Assembly (NCBI RefSeq): GCF_905220365.1
Contig: NC_061153.1
Span: 3,182,001 to 3,246,000, forward strand
DNA: 64,000 bases
From: Vanessa cardui
Taxonomy: Eukaryota; Arthropoda; Insecta; Lepidoptera; Nymphalidae
Direction of reading: 5' to 3'
Part shown: positions 21,670 to 32,999 of the stretch, piece after piece
Position numbering within the stretch: position 1 is the first letter of the stretch
Layout: each line of letters starts with the position of its first letter
The notes under the pieces: generated by a model
What the model was told of the DNA's origin: nothing
Database searches by the model: none
What the model saw: the letters and a program-made list of their open reading frames with translations, nothing else
Program-made: the position numbers and the translations under genes

Positions 21670-23899
21670 TCATATTAGTACATTAAGTAGCCACTTTTTC
21701 ATTTCTTGCGAGCTTAGTATCGACAAAGATGTATTTCACTCTAAAAGCATTTGTATTAGAAACATTAAAGCTATTGACTGGAATGAGTTGGATAGGAATC
21801 TAGCGTTAATTAATTGGGAGTGCATTGCTGAACTTGAAAATGTTAATGATATGGTGGAGGAATTTAACAAGATAGTGCTTCGTGTTTATAATACTTTAGC
21901 ACCTCTTAAATGTATTAGCATCAAAAATCGGCAATACCCGTGGATCACCGCTACCATCAAGTTTATGATGAAACTTAGGGACAGTGCGCACACACGTGCA
22001 ACTAAAAATAAAAGCGATGTTCATCTCAGTTACTATAAACAATTAAAGAATTTAGTGAATCAGGCAATAAAAAATGAAAAAAAGGCATACTTTGTATGTA
22101 TGTATGTGAATAAAAATATCAAAAATTCTCGGCTCTTATGGACGCATATAAAATATAATGTAAATATCAATAGGAAATGTGACATGCAGCTACCAGAACA
22201 ATTACGTGATCCTAATAAAATAAATACCTTTTTTCTAACGGTTCCTGGCAAAAACTTTGTTCTCCAATCGGATATTGATTTCTTTCTAACGCATACATTT
22301 GGACATTCAATATTTAATATAAATGTTGTTACAGAGACTGACATATTCAGACATATCAAGTCATTGCATACTAACGCCATCGGATCTGATGGCATCTCAC
22401 TTGATATGTTATTACCTACGCTTCCTTATTCAATTCAATTAATTACAAAAATCATAAATAAATCAATAACGACTAGTATTTATCCTAATCAATGGCATAA
22501 GTCCATAATTAAGCCCATACCAAAGAACAGTAACCCTACAGAACTAAAGGATTTACGCCCTATTAGCATCCTGCCCTGTTTGTCCAAAGTTCTTGAGAAA
22601 GTAGTTTGCAATCAATTAAGGGACTATCTTGAACTGAACAATATTTTGCCTTCAGAACAATCTGGGTTTAGAAAGAAAAGGAGTACTACAACCGCATTAG
22701 CTTATGTAGTGGACGATATCCTATCTGCTCAGGACAGGGGGGAGGCGACTATCCTTGTGCTTCTCGATTACTCGCGAGCTTTTGATACCATAAACACCAC
22801 TCTATTACTTTCAAAATTAGCATACTATGGTTTTACCTCAGAAGCTGTAGAGTGGTTCAAAAGTTATATGTCCGATCGCACTCAAGATGTAGAAATAGGA
22901 CGTGAGGATGGTAATGCTGATAAATCTGTCTGTAGCCAGGTGAACAGGGGCGTACCGCAGGGATCCATCTTGGGCCCTATTCTTTTTATAATCTACATAT
23001 CAGACATAGTAAACAAAATAGAGAATTGTAAATTTCAGATGTACGCAGACGATATACAATTGTATATATCATTTAAACCAAGTGAGATAAGTTTAGCTTT
23101 GCACAAGCTTGGGCAGGACTTAGACCGTATCTCCAAATGGTCGGAGTCAAACACTTTGACTATAAATGCGGCCAAGACAAAATACATGATTTTTGGCACA
23201 GATCGTCAAATACAATTAGTTAACATTTATAACCCTAAAGTAGAGATAAGAGGTGAACATATTGAAAGGGTAACCGAGGCACGTAATCTAGGTGTACTAA
23301 TGAATAAGACTTCGCTTTGAAAATCATATAAATAATATATCTAAATCTTGTTTTTATAGATTAAAGATCCTTTATCGTATAAGAGACTCAATTTCAACGA
23401 ATGTCCGTATCAAACTATGCGAGGCCTTCATTTTGTCTAAGTTTAACTACGCTGACGCAGTTATAGGGCCCCGCTTACTTGCACGCACTAAAAAGGTAAT
23501 ACAGCGAGTGCAGAATGCATGCGCACGGTACTTTTTCAATATTCCACCTCGTACTTATGTTACGCCTTTTCTAAATAGTGCCAATATTTTAAAAATGAAT
23601 TATCGTAGACAACTACACTTTGCATCGTTACTTTTTGGTGTTATTAAATATCAGATTCCTCCTACCTATACCACAAACTACAATGGTTAAAAAGGAACAG
23701 TAATGAACATGTCACGCGAGCGTCACTTTTTATGCTAAAAATGCCCCAGCACAGAACTGCAGCGTTCCGAGGCAGCTTCAGGTATAACGCCACCAAGTGC
23801 TGGAATGATCTTCCACCTCCTTTGCGGGACCTGAAAACAATTTCAACATTTAAAAGTAAATATAAACAATACTTGCTAGATAAACAAAAAACTGAATGA
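21670..23899 (+). pseudogene. LINE reverse transcriptase without endonuclease, frameshifted
   Basis: The main frame (from about 21670, first Met 21788) holds the linker after the endonuclease (YPWITATIKFMMKLRD) and the reverse transcriptase: KPIPKNSNPTELKDLRPISI, SGFRKKRSTTTAL, LLDYSRAFDTINTTLL, RGVPQGSILGPILF and YADDIQLYI with YADD near 23042. A frameshift near 23310 ends it at 23320. The thumb continues in other frames (FNYADAVIGPRLL near 23440, then CWNDLPPPLRDLKTI near 23800) to a stop at 23899. The element could not make its own nick, so mobility would need help in trans. Confidence 0.85.
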
Positions 23900-23973
23900 G
23901 GATACTAGATACTCATTTATTATTTTTTTTTTATTTATTTATTTATTTTTTAAAATAATTGTTCTATTATGAG

Positions 23974-23975
<2 letters not shown>

Positions 23976-24041
<66 letters not shown>
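23976..24041. repeat. (TA)n microsatellite
   Basis: About 33 uninterrupted TA units in the 3' UTR of the CR1-like LINE, followed by a shorter TA tract at 24051-24068. Confidence 0.95.
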
Positions 24042-24048
<7 letters not shown>

Positions 24049-24654
24049 TAATATATATATATATATATGTTATGTTATAGTATGTACTCGTGTGTAGGTA
24101 TTCAGTATTTAAAAATTGATATAAATTATGAAAATAAATTTTAACAGAATGTAATTATTATAATACACTAAGTATGTTTAGTTTACTTTAGGAATACGAT
24201 TAATAGTAAGAGTAGGTACCTTAATTTCTTCTATCTTAATTTCTTAATTTCTTCTATCTTCGTTCAGTTTAGAATTTTATAAAGAACTTTTTTTTTTTTT
24301 TTTTATTATACATTTTTCTTAGATATATTATTAACTTTTCTTTATGTTTTTGTTTTGTATTTTTGTATACTATGTTTTTTTTTTTTATGATGTTGTGTGT
24401 GGGTTTCCCCTTTGTTTGTAAACAATTATTGTTAAAAATTAATATTATTACTATGTTTTAAAGCTGGTGGGTTGTGAAACACAGTTTTTGAAAACTCCAT
24501 ATCTATTATTATTATTATTATTTTTTAATTCTGTTTTCTATTATATTTATTTATTTATTTTTATTTATTAATATTTATACATTATAAGTATTTTCTTATA
24601 TATTGTTTTTATTTAATTTAATCATATATTCATTTATATATTACGGTCTCAGTT

Positions 24655-27582
24655 ATGTCTATATCAAATAGTAGTATACAGAGTGACCAGTTTTTGTCCT
24701 TTTCATCCGATGATGACTCGAGTAGCAATGCAAGTTACCACAGTACAAGTTTCGTTCCATTAAATGTAACACTCAATTCTCATTTCTCCACTCTTGGAAA
24801 AAAATTTAATGTACTTCATATCAACGCCCAAAGTATACCGGCTCATTACCCAGACATGCTTGCATCTTTTGAATCAAGAAACATACATGCAATTTTAATT
24901 TCAGAATCTTGGCTTAAGCCTTGTCTGCCCTCCACGTCTTACTCCTTGCCTGGGTTTCATCTCATCCGCAACGACCGCATTGGCAGGGGAGGTGGTGGAG
25001 TCGCGATTTATCTCCGTTCATGGATTCCTTTTAAAATTTTAAATTCGTCGATTCAGCCCCCTCCCCCTGATGCGGCCGAACATCTGCTTTTAGAAGTAGT
25101 GCTATCCCATAGTAAAATCTTGCTCGGTGTTTTTTATAGCCCTTCTCTCCTTATCAACTATTTCTCTGCATTTGAAAGTTTATTAGAGACTCTAACCCCA
25201 TTATATAGTCAAACTATAATAATGGGTGATTTTAACACCTGTTTACTCAAGAATGACAATCGCTCTAATAAACTCGTGTCTATAATTGAAGCCTGCGATT
25301 TACACATTTTACCTCTTTCCGCTACTCACAAACTACCGAACTGTATGCCATCCCTTTTAGACCTTATAATAGTTTCCTCACCTGATCTTGTTGGTAAATA
25401 TGGCCAGTTGCCTGCAGACTCTTTTTCATGCCATGATTTAATTTATCTATCGTATAAAATACGCCCTCCTAAGTCCAAACCACGAATACTTCTCCAACGT
25501 AATTTTGGTGGAATGGATGTTACCCGTCTTTGTGATGATGCATGTCAAATTGACTGGAGTGCTGTTACAGGTGCAGAAAATATTGATTCCAAAGTTGACA
25601 TCTTTAACGCACTATTAACACAGTTATACGATATCCATGCACCGATTAAACCGGTAAAAATAAAACACTTACCTGCACCATGGCTAACGGATTCCTTAAA
25701 AACGTTAATTGCCAAGAAAAGCTACGCCAAATCATTATACAAATCTGACAAATCCGAAACTAATGCTCGTAAGTATAAGAAAATAAGAAATCGCTGCAAT
25801 ACATTGTGTAGGGATGCACAACGACGCCACATTCATAAATCTGTCGAAAACGGCGACACTGCCCGTACATGGAAGTTCCTTGAAACGATAGGAGTTGGAA
25901 AATCCTCGAAAAAGTTATCCTTAAATAACATTGATATAGAAAGCTTAAATGCACATTTCTCATCTTTGGGCAACTCTTTAGATATCGTCCAAAAAGCTAC
26001 TACTTTAAATTCCATATCATCTTTTCCAACTTCTAATTTTCCTCCGTTTACTTTTAATCAATTCACTGAATGTGATGTTAAAAAGAATATACTGTCAATT
26101 GCCTCTAATGCCGTCGGTAGTGATTGTATTAGTCGTAATATGATCATACCCATCCTTGACATTATCACTCCTATCATTACCCATATCCTTAATTATTCTT
26201 TTTCCTCAGGCGACTATCCCACATCTTGGAAAGATGCTCAAATTATTCCTCTCCCAAAAAAATCCAATCCAACAACATACTCTGATTATCGTCCAATTTC
26301 TATCCTTCCATTCCTATCAAAAATTTTAGAAAAATTGGTTTACCAACAATTAAACACATTCCTTAATAAAAACAATCTCCTTGATCCTTTCCAGTCCGGA
26401 TTTCGCAGTGGTCATAGTACGACTACTGCACTAATAAAAATTACCGATGACATTCGTTTGGGTATGGACAGTAAGCAACTTACAGTATTGACCTTACTAG
26501 ATTTTAGTAACGCCTTTAATAACGTTGACTTCGATATATTACTGGAGCTGCTACGTTCTATTAACATATCTCCATCAGTAATTGATTGGTTCCGCAATTA
26601 CCTGCATGGACGCCGGCATCGGATTAAGGTTGATGATACCTTATCAACTTGGCGTAATATCTGTGCAGGGGTTCCACAAGGAGGCGTGTTGTCACCATTA
26701 CTCTTTTCTATCTTCATTAATACTATCACTCACAATATATCTTCTCTCTATCACATGTATGCAGACGATGTACAAATCTATACACAGTCAATTCTCGAAG
26801 ATTTACCGTCTGCCATTGCTCGTATTAATGATGACTTATCTAGTATTTTAAACTGGAGCAATTCTTACGGTATAAAAGTCAATTCAAATAAATGCCAGAC
26901 TATTGTCATTGGCTCGCCAAACTTGGTCTCGAGAGTTGACTGGGTTAACTTACCAGCCATTACATTTGACGGAGTCAGAATACCCTACAGTCATTGTGTT
27001 AAAAATCTGGGAGTGTATTTGGATAGAACGCTATCGTGGTCTTGCCAACTGCAAGAGGTTAGTAGAAAAACTTTTGCAGCTATGAGCTCGTTGCGACGAC
27101 TGCGGTACTTTCTTCCCATTCCTACCAAAACTATGTTGGCTCAATCCCTACTTCTCCCCATTCTTGATTATGCTGATGCATGTTATCTCAACCTAACTGA
27201 AGACCAACTTAATAAACTTGAGAGACTTCAAAACATCGCCATACGGTTTATATTTGGTTTACGCAAATATGACCATGTATCAGAATTTCGTCATCAACTC
27301 AAGTGGTTACCTATTCGCCTTCGCCGGAATTTACATACTCTTTCGCTTCTATACTGTGTGTTATTTATGCCGAATTTACCTACCTACCTACAAGAAAGAT
27401 TTCATTATCTGGGGACTTCTAGTAAGTTCCTAAGATCACAAGATAACTTAACACTTAGAATTCCATCTCACTGTACAAAATTTTATAAAAAATCTTTCAC
27501 TCTAAAAGCTGTACAATTATGGAATGCATTGCCTCTGTGTATTAAACAAGCAAAAAATCTATCAATTTTAAAAAGCTTGTGA
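24655..27582 (+). pseudogene. LINE ORF2, 975 codons, shifted only at its last residues
   Basis: The longest family-1 ORF2 in the window. An acidic Ser-rich leader occupies residues 1-45. The endonuclease covers about 50-270, with FNVLHINAQSIPAHYPDML, RGGGGVAIYL, GDFN at about 191-194 and CHDL near 260. The reverse transcriptase has RPISILPFLSK, FQSGFRSGHSTTTAL, LDFSNAFNNVD, GVPQGGVLSPLL and catalytic YADD at about 702-705. The thumb has LRYFLPIPTKTML and LDYADACY. A single-base shift near 27565 puts the last 15 or so residues (KLVKDHFLAL in another frame) out of frame. Catalytic regions look whole. Confidence 0.85.
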
Positions 27583-27643
27583 AAGACCATTTCCTGGCAT
27601 TGTCTTATGGTGACAATACTTTTAATATTTGATATAGCATTTT

Positions 27644-27730
27644 GAATGTATGTATGTAAGTATCTATGTATGTATGTATGTATCTATTTATGTATGTATG
27701 TATGTATGTAAGTATGTAAGTAAGTATATA
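27644..27730. repeat. (TATG)n-type microsatellite
   Basis: Degenerate TATG/TAAG tetranucleotide array in the 3' UTR of LINE copy 6. Confidence 0.9.
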
Positions 27731-27866
27731 TTTATATATTTTTGTATGAATATGTGTATGTATATTATATGATAATTATTATTTAATATAGGTACATTAA
27801 ACATTATATATATAACATGTGACACCACCCTTCACTGAAATGAAGACTGTGTTTTTAAGCCCATAA

Positions 27867-27906
27867 GGTTGTCTGGTAGAAATCGCTACCTAGCGATAAG
27901 ACCGCC
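27867..27906 (+). other. Conserved LINE 3' UTR stem-loop (copy 6)
   Basis: GGTTGTCTGGTAGAA, stem ATCGCTA-cc-TAGCGAT, then AAGACCGCC. The same architecture as at 3161 and 14411, with compensatory stem changes. Confidence 0.7.
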
Positions 27907-28007
27907 TTATTGTGCATCTCATTTTATTTTCTATATATTTCATTTTTATTGTTAAATTACTCTGTTACTGTGGTGTACAATAAAGTATATTATTATTATT
28001 ATTATTA

Positions 28008-29043
28008 CCTGTCTGTTTGCGGCCCGATAGCACTTGGAATGAGTCATGCCAGCGCTCGGTGACCGGTTGTTGTTATTATTGTAGTTTTAAACACAATCTC
28101 CGACTCCAATTTTTTTTTTTTGTATTGGATATTAAATATTATACTTCCACAGGTTTAAATTTTCTTGGCGTTAACTTTCTGTCTAACATTAGTATTCTCC
28201 GTATAGTATTGTTTTCGATCACTTACACTCGTGAGCCTAGAATATAAATAAATAAAAAGTAAAGGACTTGGACCAGAGAAATATAATACAACTGAAAAGC
28301 CGAAGTTATGATCTTATCATATGTAATCCAAAAAATATTGACTTACCATTGCGATGTCTGTTTTTCTTTTTTTTTCCTATTACTTGTTATTGTTGCTATT
28401 TTATTTTTAATTACAAGTTGTGCCTATAATAAACGATAATTATAATTATTTAGTGCGGACGAGCAGTACGCACGACAGCTCAGCGCTAGAGGTGACGCTC
28501 AGACTGAGAGTGAGATGGAACATTAAGTCTACATTGTTATTGTTATATATAATTTTTTTCTCTAACATTAAAATTGCCGTTTAGTTGCTTCTATCTCATG
28601 TAGATATCTCACTCGCACAGCGTTCCGCTAGGACTGTTTATTGTTATTATTGTTATCATTTTATTATTATTATTTTTTTAATTACTTTCGTTATATTATT
28701 GTAAGAATTTTTTTTTGCTTGTTTTTAGTGTTTAGATTTGCTTTGTATTACTTTTATTACTATTTTTTTTTGTGTCACAGCTGTCAGCGCATACCTTCTG
28801 GAGACCGCTGAAAATCAGTTTAGAAGCATCATTGATGCTTCTTCTTTTACTGAGCGAATCTCCATTTGGTATTGTTGTACTGCAGCACAATTTTTTTTTT
28901 CTTCCCTTTTTCTATTATAATATTAATTTTTTTTTGTGTAATTTTAATTTATGTTGTTTTTTATACTGTTTTTATATGTGAATAAGATTGTTATTGTGTT
29001 GTAGTGCAACTTGACCAATAAATCTTTATTATTATTATTATTT
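28008..29043 (+). mobile_element. Probable 3' UTR of another 5'-truncated LINE
   Basis: Non-coding and T-rich, ending CCAATAAATCTTT(ATT)n at about 29016-29043, the same kind of tail as the family-1 and CR1-like LINEs. A perfect hairpin AGAAGCATCA/TGATGCTTCT lies at 28822-28842. Where it begins after 28007 is unclear, and no reverse transcriptase sequence is present. Confidence 0.55.
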
Positions 29044-30330
29044 ATTTATTTTTTTTTCTTTAATTAAGAGCTTTGTCGCTTAAGCGACTATGTCGCCCTG
29101 TTATTGAACATTTACATTAATTCAGCTTCTTTGTACACTATCAATCAATTTATACAATTTCTTCGCCGAGACAGAATCAGGTATGGACAGAATACTGTTA
29201 CATTCTCCAACGTTACAAAAAAACAGCTTATCACAAAAGATTTGGCGTCTTATGGTTTCGTTCTTGACACACTCCATCAAAACATGATAGGCATCCTCCA
29301 CAACTCCACAAACCGAGCAATAAGGATGCGGAACCACTCCCATCAGATGCGCAAATTTTCCTAATGGAATGTGTCCAGATCGCAACCGTAAAGCAGTGAC
29401 TACGTCTTTCCTATTCAATAATACTGTGTCAATCCAAGGCAGATTAGGTGGGAAAGGTTGTATGGTCCGATACCAGATGCCCTTGTCCTTCGACCTTTTA
29501 TCAAAATATTCGCTCCATTGATCAATACACTTGTTCTTAACTATATGTAAACATTCGGAAAAATTAGGTTTAACATTAATTTCCACGCCATCACAAGCTC
29601 CAATCCTAGCAAGTGTATCTGCCATGTCATTGCCTACTAGATTAATGTGAGATGGAATCCACTGCAAAACAACGCATTTCGATTGTTCTCTCAGACTACA
29701 AATTTGTTTTAAAATTGTATATGCTACGGGAGTACTTCTAGCGTTAGATGTACATCGAGCAATATGTTGGAGGGCACATTTGGAGTCCGAAAAGATAACA
29801 AATTTGTCGTAGTCAAGGGATGATATGTATGATAATGCTTCAGAAACTGCCAATAACTCAGCGTGCATGACAGAAATATTACTGCTAATCCTAAAATAAA
29901 TTGAGTCCAACGATTCTGCATCAAAATATGCAGCACCTATGTGTTGACCATCCTTGGAGCCGTCAGTATAAATTTTATAAAAGGAATTATAATTATTGTT
30001 AATAAAATTCAAACAATGATTTTTTAAGAATGCTGTACTATAATTTCTTTTAGGTTTATTCACATTAACTATATCTGTTTTTACAATATTTTTTAAAGAA
30101 ATATTGCTCGGCCAAGTATTAAGAGAAAAGAATTCCAAAAAGTTACTTTTATGAACTTCTAAATTTTTTAAAACACTGTAGACCTCTACTAACAAAGGCT
30201 TACGTTTCCTTTTCCATGAAATAATTAAATTTGAAGCCAAGACCTCGTCTAATACAGGTATGAGAGAATTACTGGTCATCGACATTGATTTTAATATGAA
30301 TTTTCCTGCTAAAAAAAATCTTCGAAAACA
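29044..30330 (-). mobile_element. 3' portion of a RNase H-bearing LINE
   Basis: Minus-strand element whose poly(A)-like tail (about 29060-29044) meets the (ATT)n tail of the plus-strand LINE, tail to tail. The 3' UTR holds a perfect palindrome GTCGCTTAAGCGAC (29077-29090). Only the region after the reverse transcriptase remains. I-group and Jockey-group LINEs with RNase H are the candidates. The 5' edge lies near 30330, next to a Penelope-like element. Confidence 0.75.
29122..30285 (-). pseudogene. LINE ORF2 C-terminus: RNase H plus zinc motif
   Basis: A 387-residue open frame, 5'-truncated. RNase H motifs appear in order: IYTDGSK (first Asp), HAELLAVSEAL (Glu), FSDSKCAL (Asp) and WIPSHINLVGNDMAD (His and last Asp), so all four acidic residues are present. 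It would degrade RNA in RNA-DNA hybrids made during retrotransposition. After it comes DVVTALRLRSGHIPLG and a Cys-rich CSVCGVVEDAYHVLMEC typical of LINE C-termini. The frame is open, but no reverse transcriptase is attached. Confidence 0.8.
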
Positions 30331-30401
30331 AAGAGGTTGTACATTTAAATAAAACTAATTATAACGGATGAATCGCGTATATTAATTATTTTTAAACATC
30401 C

Positions 30402-30435
30402 CGACGTTTCGAGCACTTTGCAGTGTTCGTGGTCA
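30402..30435 (-). other. Ribozyme-like hairpin in Penelope terminal repeat
   Basis: The minus strand reads GTGACCAC, a stem GAACACT-gcaa-AGTGCTC, then GAAACGTCG. Penelope terminal repeats are known to carry hammerhead ribozymes. The GAAA-plus-stem arrangement fits, but the CUGANGA core box is not canonical here. Confidence 0.4.
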
Positions 30436-30492
30436 CGGGTAGACTAAGATGACATTTGTCTATTTGAAGAACAAAGGAAATATTATTAACAA

Positions 30493-32499
30493 CTACCGCC
30501 AACGATTTCTCAATTGATGTCTTGAGTAACGTTCCGGTTGCACGCAGAAGGCACTAACTGTATCTTTAGGTCTTGCAGTCTGTTGGATTTGGGATTTTAA
30601 ATTTTTAATAAGTGGATCCCAGGTGTTAGAAAGTCTCCAACCATCTTCTCTATTGAAGTTCGGATGTTTTTGAATTTCAATAGCCTCGCGTATCATTCTA
30701 GGAATGAATCTGTGTTCTCTAGCGAGGATCTGTGGTTTATCAAATCGGATAAAATGGTTAGGTTTATCCAGAGCATGTTCACAGACTGCAGACTTTGAAG
30801 AACGCCTATTTTTGACATCTCCTATATGTTCCTTGACCCTGGTACCGATGCTTCTCTTTGTTTGGCCTATGTAAGATAAACCACACTCACATTCGAGTTT
30901 ATATACTCCTGCAGTTTGTAAAGGGATATTACTCTTGATAGGTCTCAAGAACTGGCTCACTTTCTTATGAGGCTTGTAAACGGTTTTTAATCGAAGCTCG
31001 CTTCAAGATGTTGCCAATCCTGTCTGTAACTCCTTTCACATACGGTAGAAATGCAGGTTGTCGCTCAAATGTGGGTGGCTTGGTACGGCTTCTGCGATGC
31101 TGGCGAGGCACGGGCAGCTTGTTCTGGTGGAGTGCAAGCTTGACCTGACGTAGCTCGTCCTCTAGGTGTTCAGCATCGCAGAGATGGTGGGCTCTCTGAA
31201 ACAAAGATTTGCCAACGGTAGCTAACTGACTAGGGTGGTGGTGCGAGTCACCATTGAGGTATTTGTTGGTGTGTGTGGGTTTCCTATAAACTGTGTGACT
31301 TAATGTATTATCAGGATTCTTGATAATAAGGATATCAAGGAAAGCTAAAGAATTATTTGCCTCTAATTCCATAGTAAATTGAATGTTTTTATTTATAGAA
31401 TTAAGATGTACTAAAAATGCAGATGTCAGATCACTAGGTAATATTGTGAAAGTGTCATCTACGTACCGTTTATAAAACCTAGGTGTTATTGGTCCGGAGC
31501 GAAGAGCCCTCTCCTCCAGGTCTTCCATGAATAAATCGGCGACCACGGGGGATACTGGAGAACCCATGGCTACCCCGTCAACTTGTACGTAGAATTCATC
31601 ATTCCACAATAAATAACCTGATGTGAGGCAGTGATGTAATAGCTCTGCATATTCAATAGGCATGTTGTGTGTCTGTAGCTTCCTCTTAACAATTTCGATG
31701 CAGTCTTGTATGGGTAAGCATGTAAACAATGACTGGACATCAAAACTAACCATTTTCTCGTTGTTGGTTAATTTAAGGTCTTTGATTTCACCAACAAACT
31801 GGTAAGAATCCTTGACATACGCCGCAGTGTGTCCTCGGAGGGGTGATAATATCCTTGCTATGTGTTGAGCCAATCTATATGTTGGTGTATCGATTTGGCT
31901 TACAATAGGACGCAGCGGAGCACCAGTTTTATGGATCTTAGGTAACCCATACAGTTTTGGCGGCTTTGCACATGTAGGCACGAGTGATTTTTTGTCCAGA
32001 TTTAATTTCTCTTGATGTTTTGATATTAACGCGGATGTCTTTTAAGAATATTATTTGTAGGATCTTTATTTACTTTTTTATAAGTTTTAACATCCGATAG
32101 AATCGCGGAAATTTTCTGGTTATAATCACACGTATCCATCACAACGGTCGCGTTTCCCTTATCTGCTCGGAGGACTGTAATGTCTTTATTGTTGCGTAGG
32201 TTCTTCAGAGCAATAGATTCATCACGAGTAAGGTTTCTTTTCGGTGGCCGGCTTCGACGTAAAACACTCGAGATGTCCTGTCGAATAGCTTCCGAGTCTT
32301 CCTTTGTGATGTTATTTTTGAAAAGACACTCCTCCACATTGCAAATAATGTCTTCAAACGGTATTTTGGATGGAGCCGGTGCAAAATTTAAGCCTTTATT
32401 TAATACCGCAACAGTCGATTCATCTAAACTTTGTTTTGACAGGTTGACAAGTGACGTACGCGCAGGTTTTTGAATTTCCCCGGTGTTGCCATTATTGAA
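30493..32499 (-). pseudogene. Penelope reverse transcriptase-GIY-YIG protein, two frameshifts
   Basis: The N-terminal part (gap to about 32030) includes VLRADKGNATVVM. The reverse transcriptase (31981-30965) has YGLPKIHK, RPIVSQIDTPTYR, VSFDVQSLFTCLP, MGSPVSPVVADLFMEDLEE, catalytic YVDD near 31460 and LAFLDILI. The GIY-YIG endonuclease (30960-30493) has GVYKLECECGLSYIGQTKR, the catalytic Arg region and FNREDGWRLSNTWDP. Reading frames change at A runs near 32042 and 30990, each by one base. Penelope elements use this protein to cut DNA and copy their RNA. Confidence 0.85.
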
Positions 32500-32999
32500 N
32501 NNNNNNNNNNNNNNNNNNNNNNNNNNNNNNNNNNNNNNNNNNNNNNNNNNNNNNNNNNNNNNNNNNNNNNNNNNNNNNNNNNNNNNNNNNNNNNNNNNNN
32601 NNNNNNNNNNNNNNNNNNNNNNNNNNNNNNNNNNNNNNNNNNNNNNNNNNNNNNNNNNNNNNNNNNNNNNNNNNNNNNNNNNNNNNNNNNNNNNNNNNNN
32701 NNNNNNNNNNNNNNNNNNNNNNNNNNNNNNNNNNNNNNNNNNNNNNNNNNNNNNNNNNNNNNNNNNNNNNNNNNNNNNNNNNNNNNNNNNNNNNNNNNNN
32801 NNNNNNNNNNNNNNNNNNNNNNNNNNNNNNNNNNNNNNNNNNNNNNNNNNNNNNNNNNNNNNNNNNNNNNNNNNNNNNNNNNNNNNNNNNNNNNNNNNNN
32901 NNNNNNNNNNNNNNNNNNNNNNNNNNNNNNNNNNNNNNNNNNNNNNNNNNNNNNNNNNNNNNNNNNNNNNNNNNNNNNNNNNNNNNNNNNNNNNNNNNN
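32500..32999. other. Assembly gap of exactly 500 N
   Basis: A round-number N run marks a scaffold join of unknown true length. The order and orientation of the two sides are less certain than elsewhere. Confidence 0.99.

Larger units (their letters stand above)
19960..24522 (+). mobile_element. CR1-like LINE with internally deleted ORF2
   Basis: Contains a probable 5' UTR, an intact PHD-type ORF1 (20306-21307), ORF2 without the endonuclease (about 21670-23899), a long AT-rich 3' UTR with a (TA)n tract, and an (ATT)n tail at about 24507-24522 after CACAGTTTTTGAAAACTCC. The 5' boundary is a guess. It carries a different ORF1 and reverse transcriptase from the family-1 LINEs. Confidence 0.8.
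24523..28007 (+). mobile_element. Family-1 LINE copy with almost intact ORF2 (copy 6)
   Basis: Begins right after the (ATT)n tail of the previous LINE with AT-rich inter-ORF-like sequence, so ORF1 is missing. ORF2 spans 24655 to about 27590. The 3' UTR holds a TATG microsatellite and the conserved stem-loop at 27867-27906, then AATAAAG (27979) and an (ATT)n tail ending near 28007. Confidence 0.85.
30340..32499 (-). mobile_element. Penelope-like element, minus strand, cut by the gap
   Basis: Contains the Penelope signature of a telomerase-like reverse transcriptase followed by a GIY-YIG endonuclease, and a 3' terminal region with the motif GCTCGAAACGTCGGGATG followed by GATTCATCCGTTATAATTAG. 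The 5' part runs into the 500-N gap. It abuts the RNase H-bearing LINE near 30335. Confidence 0.9.
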
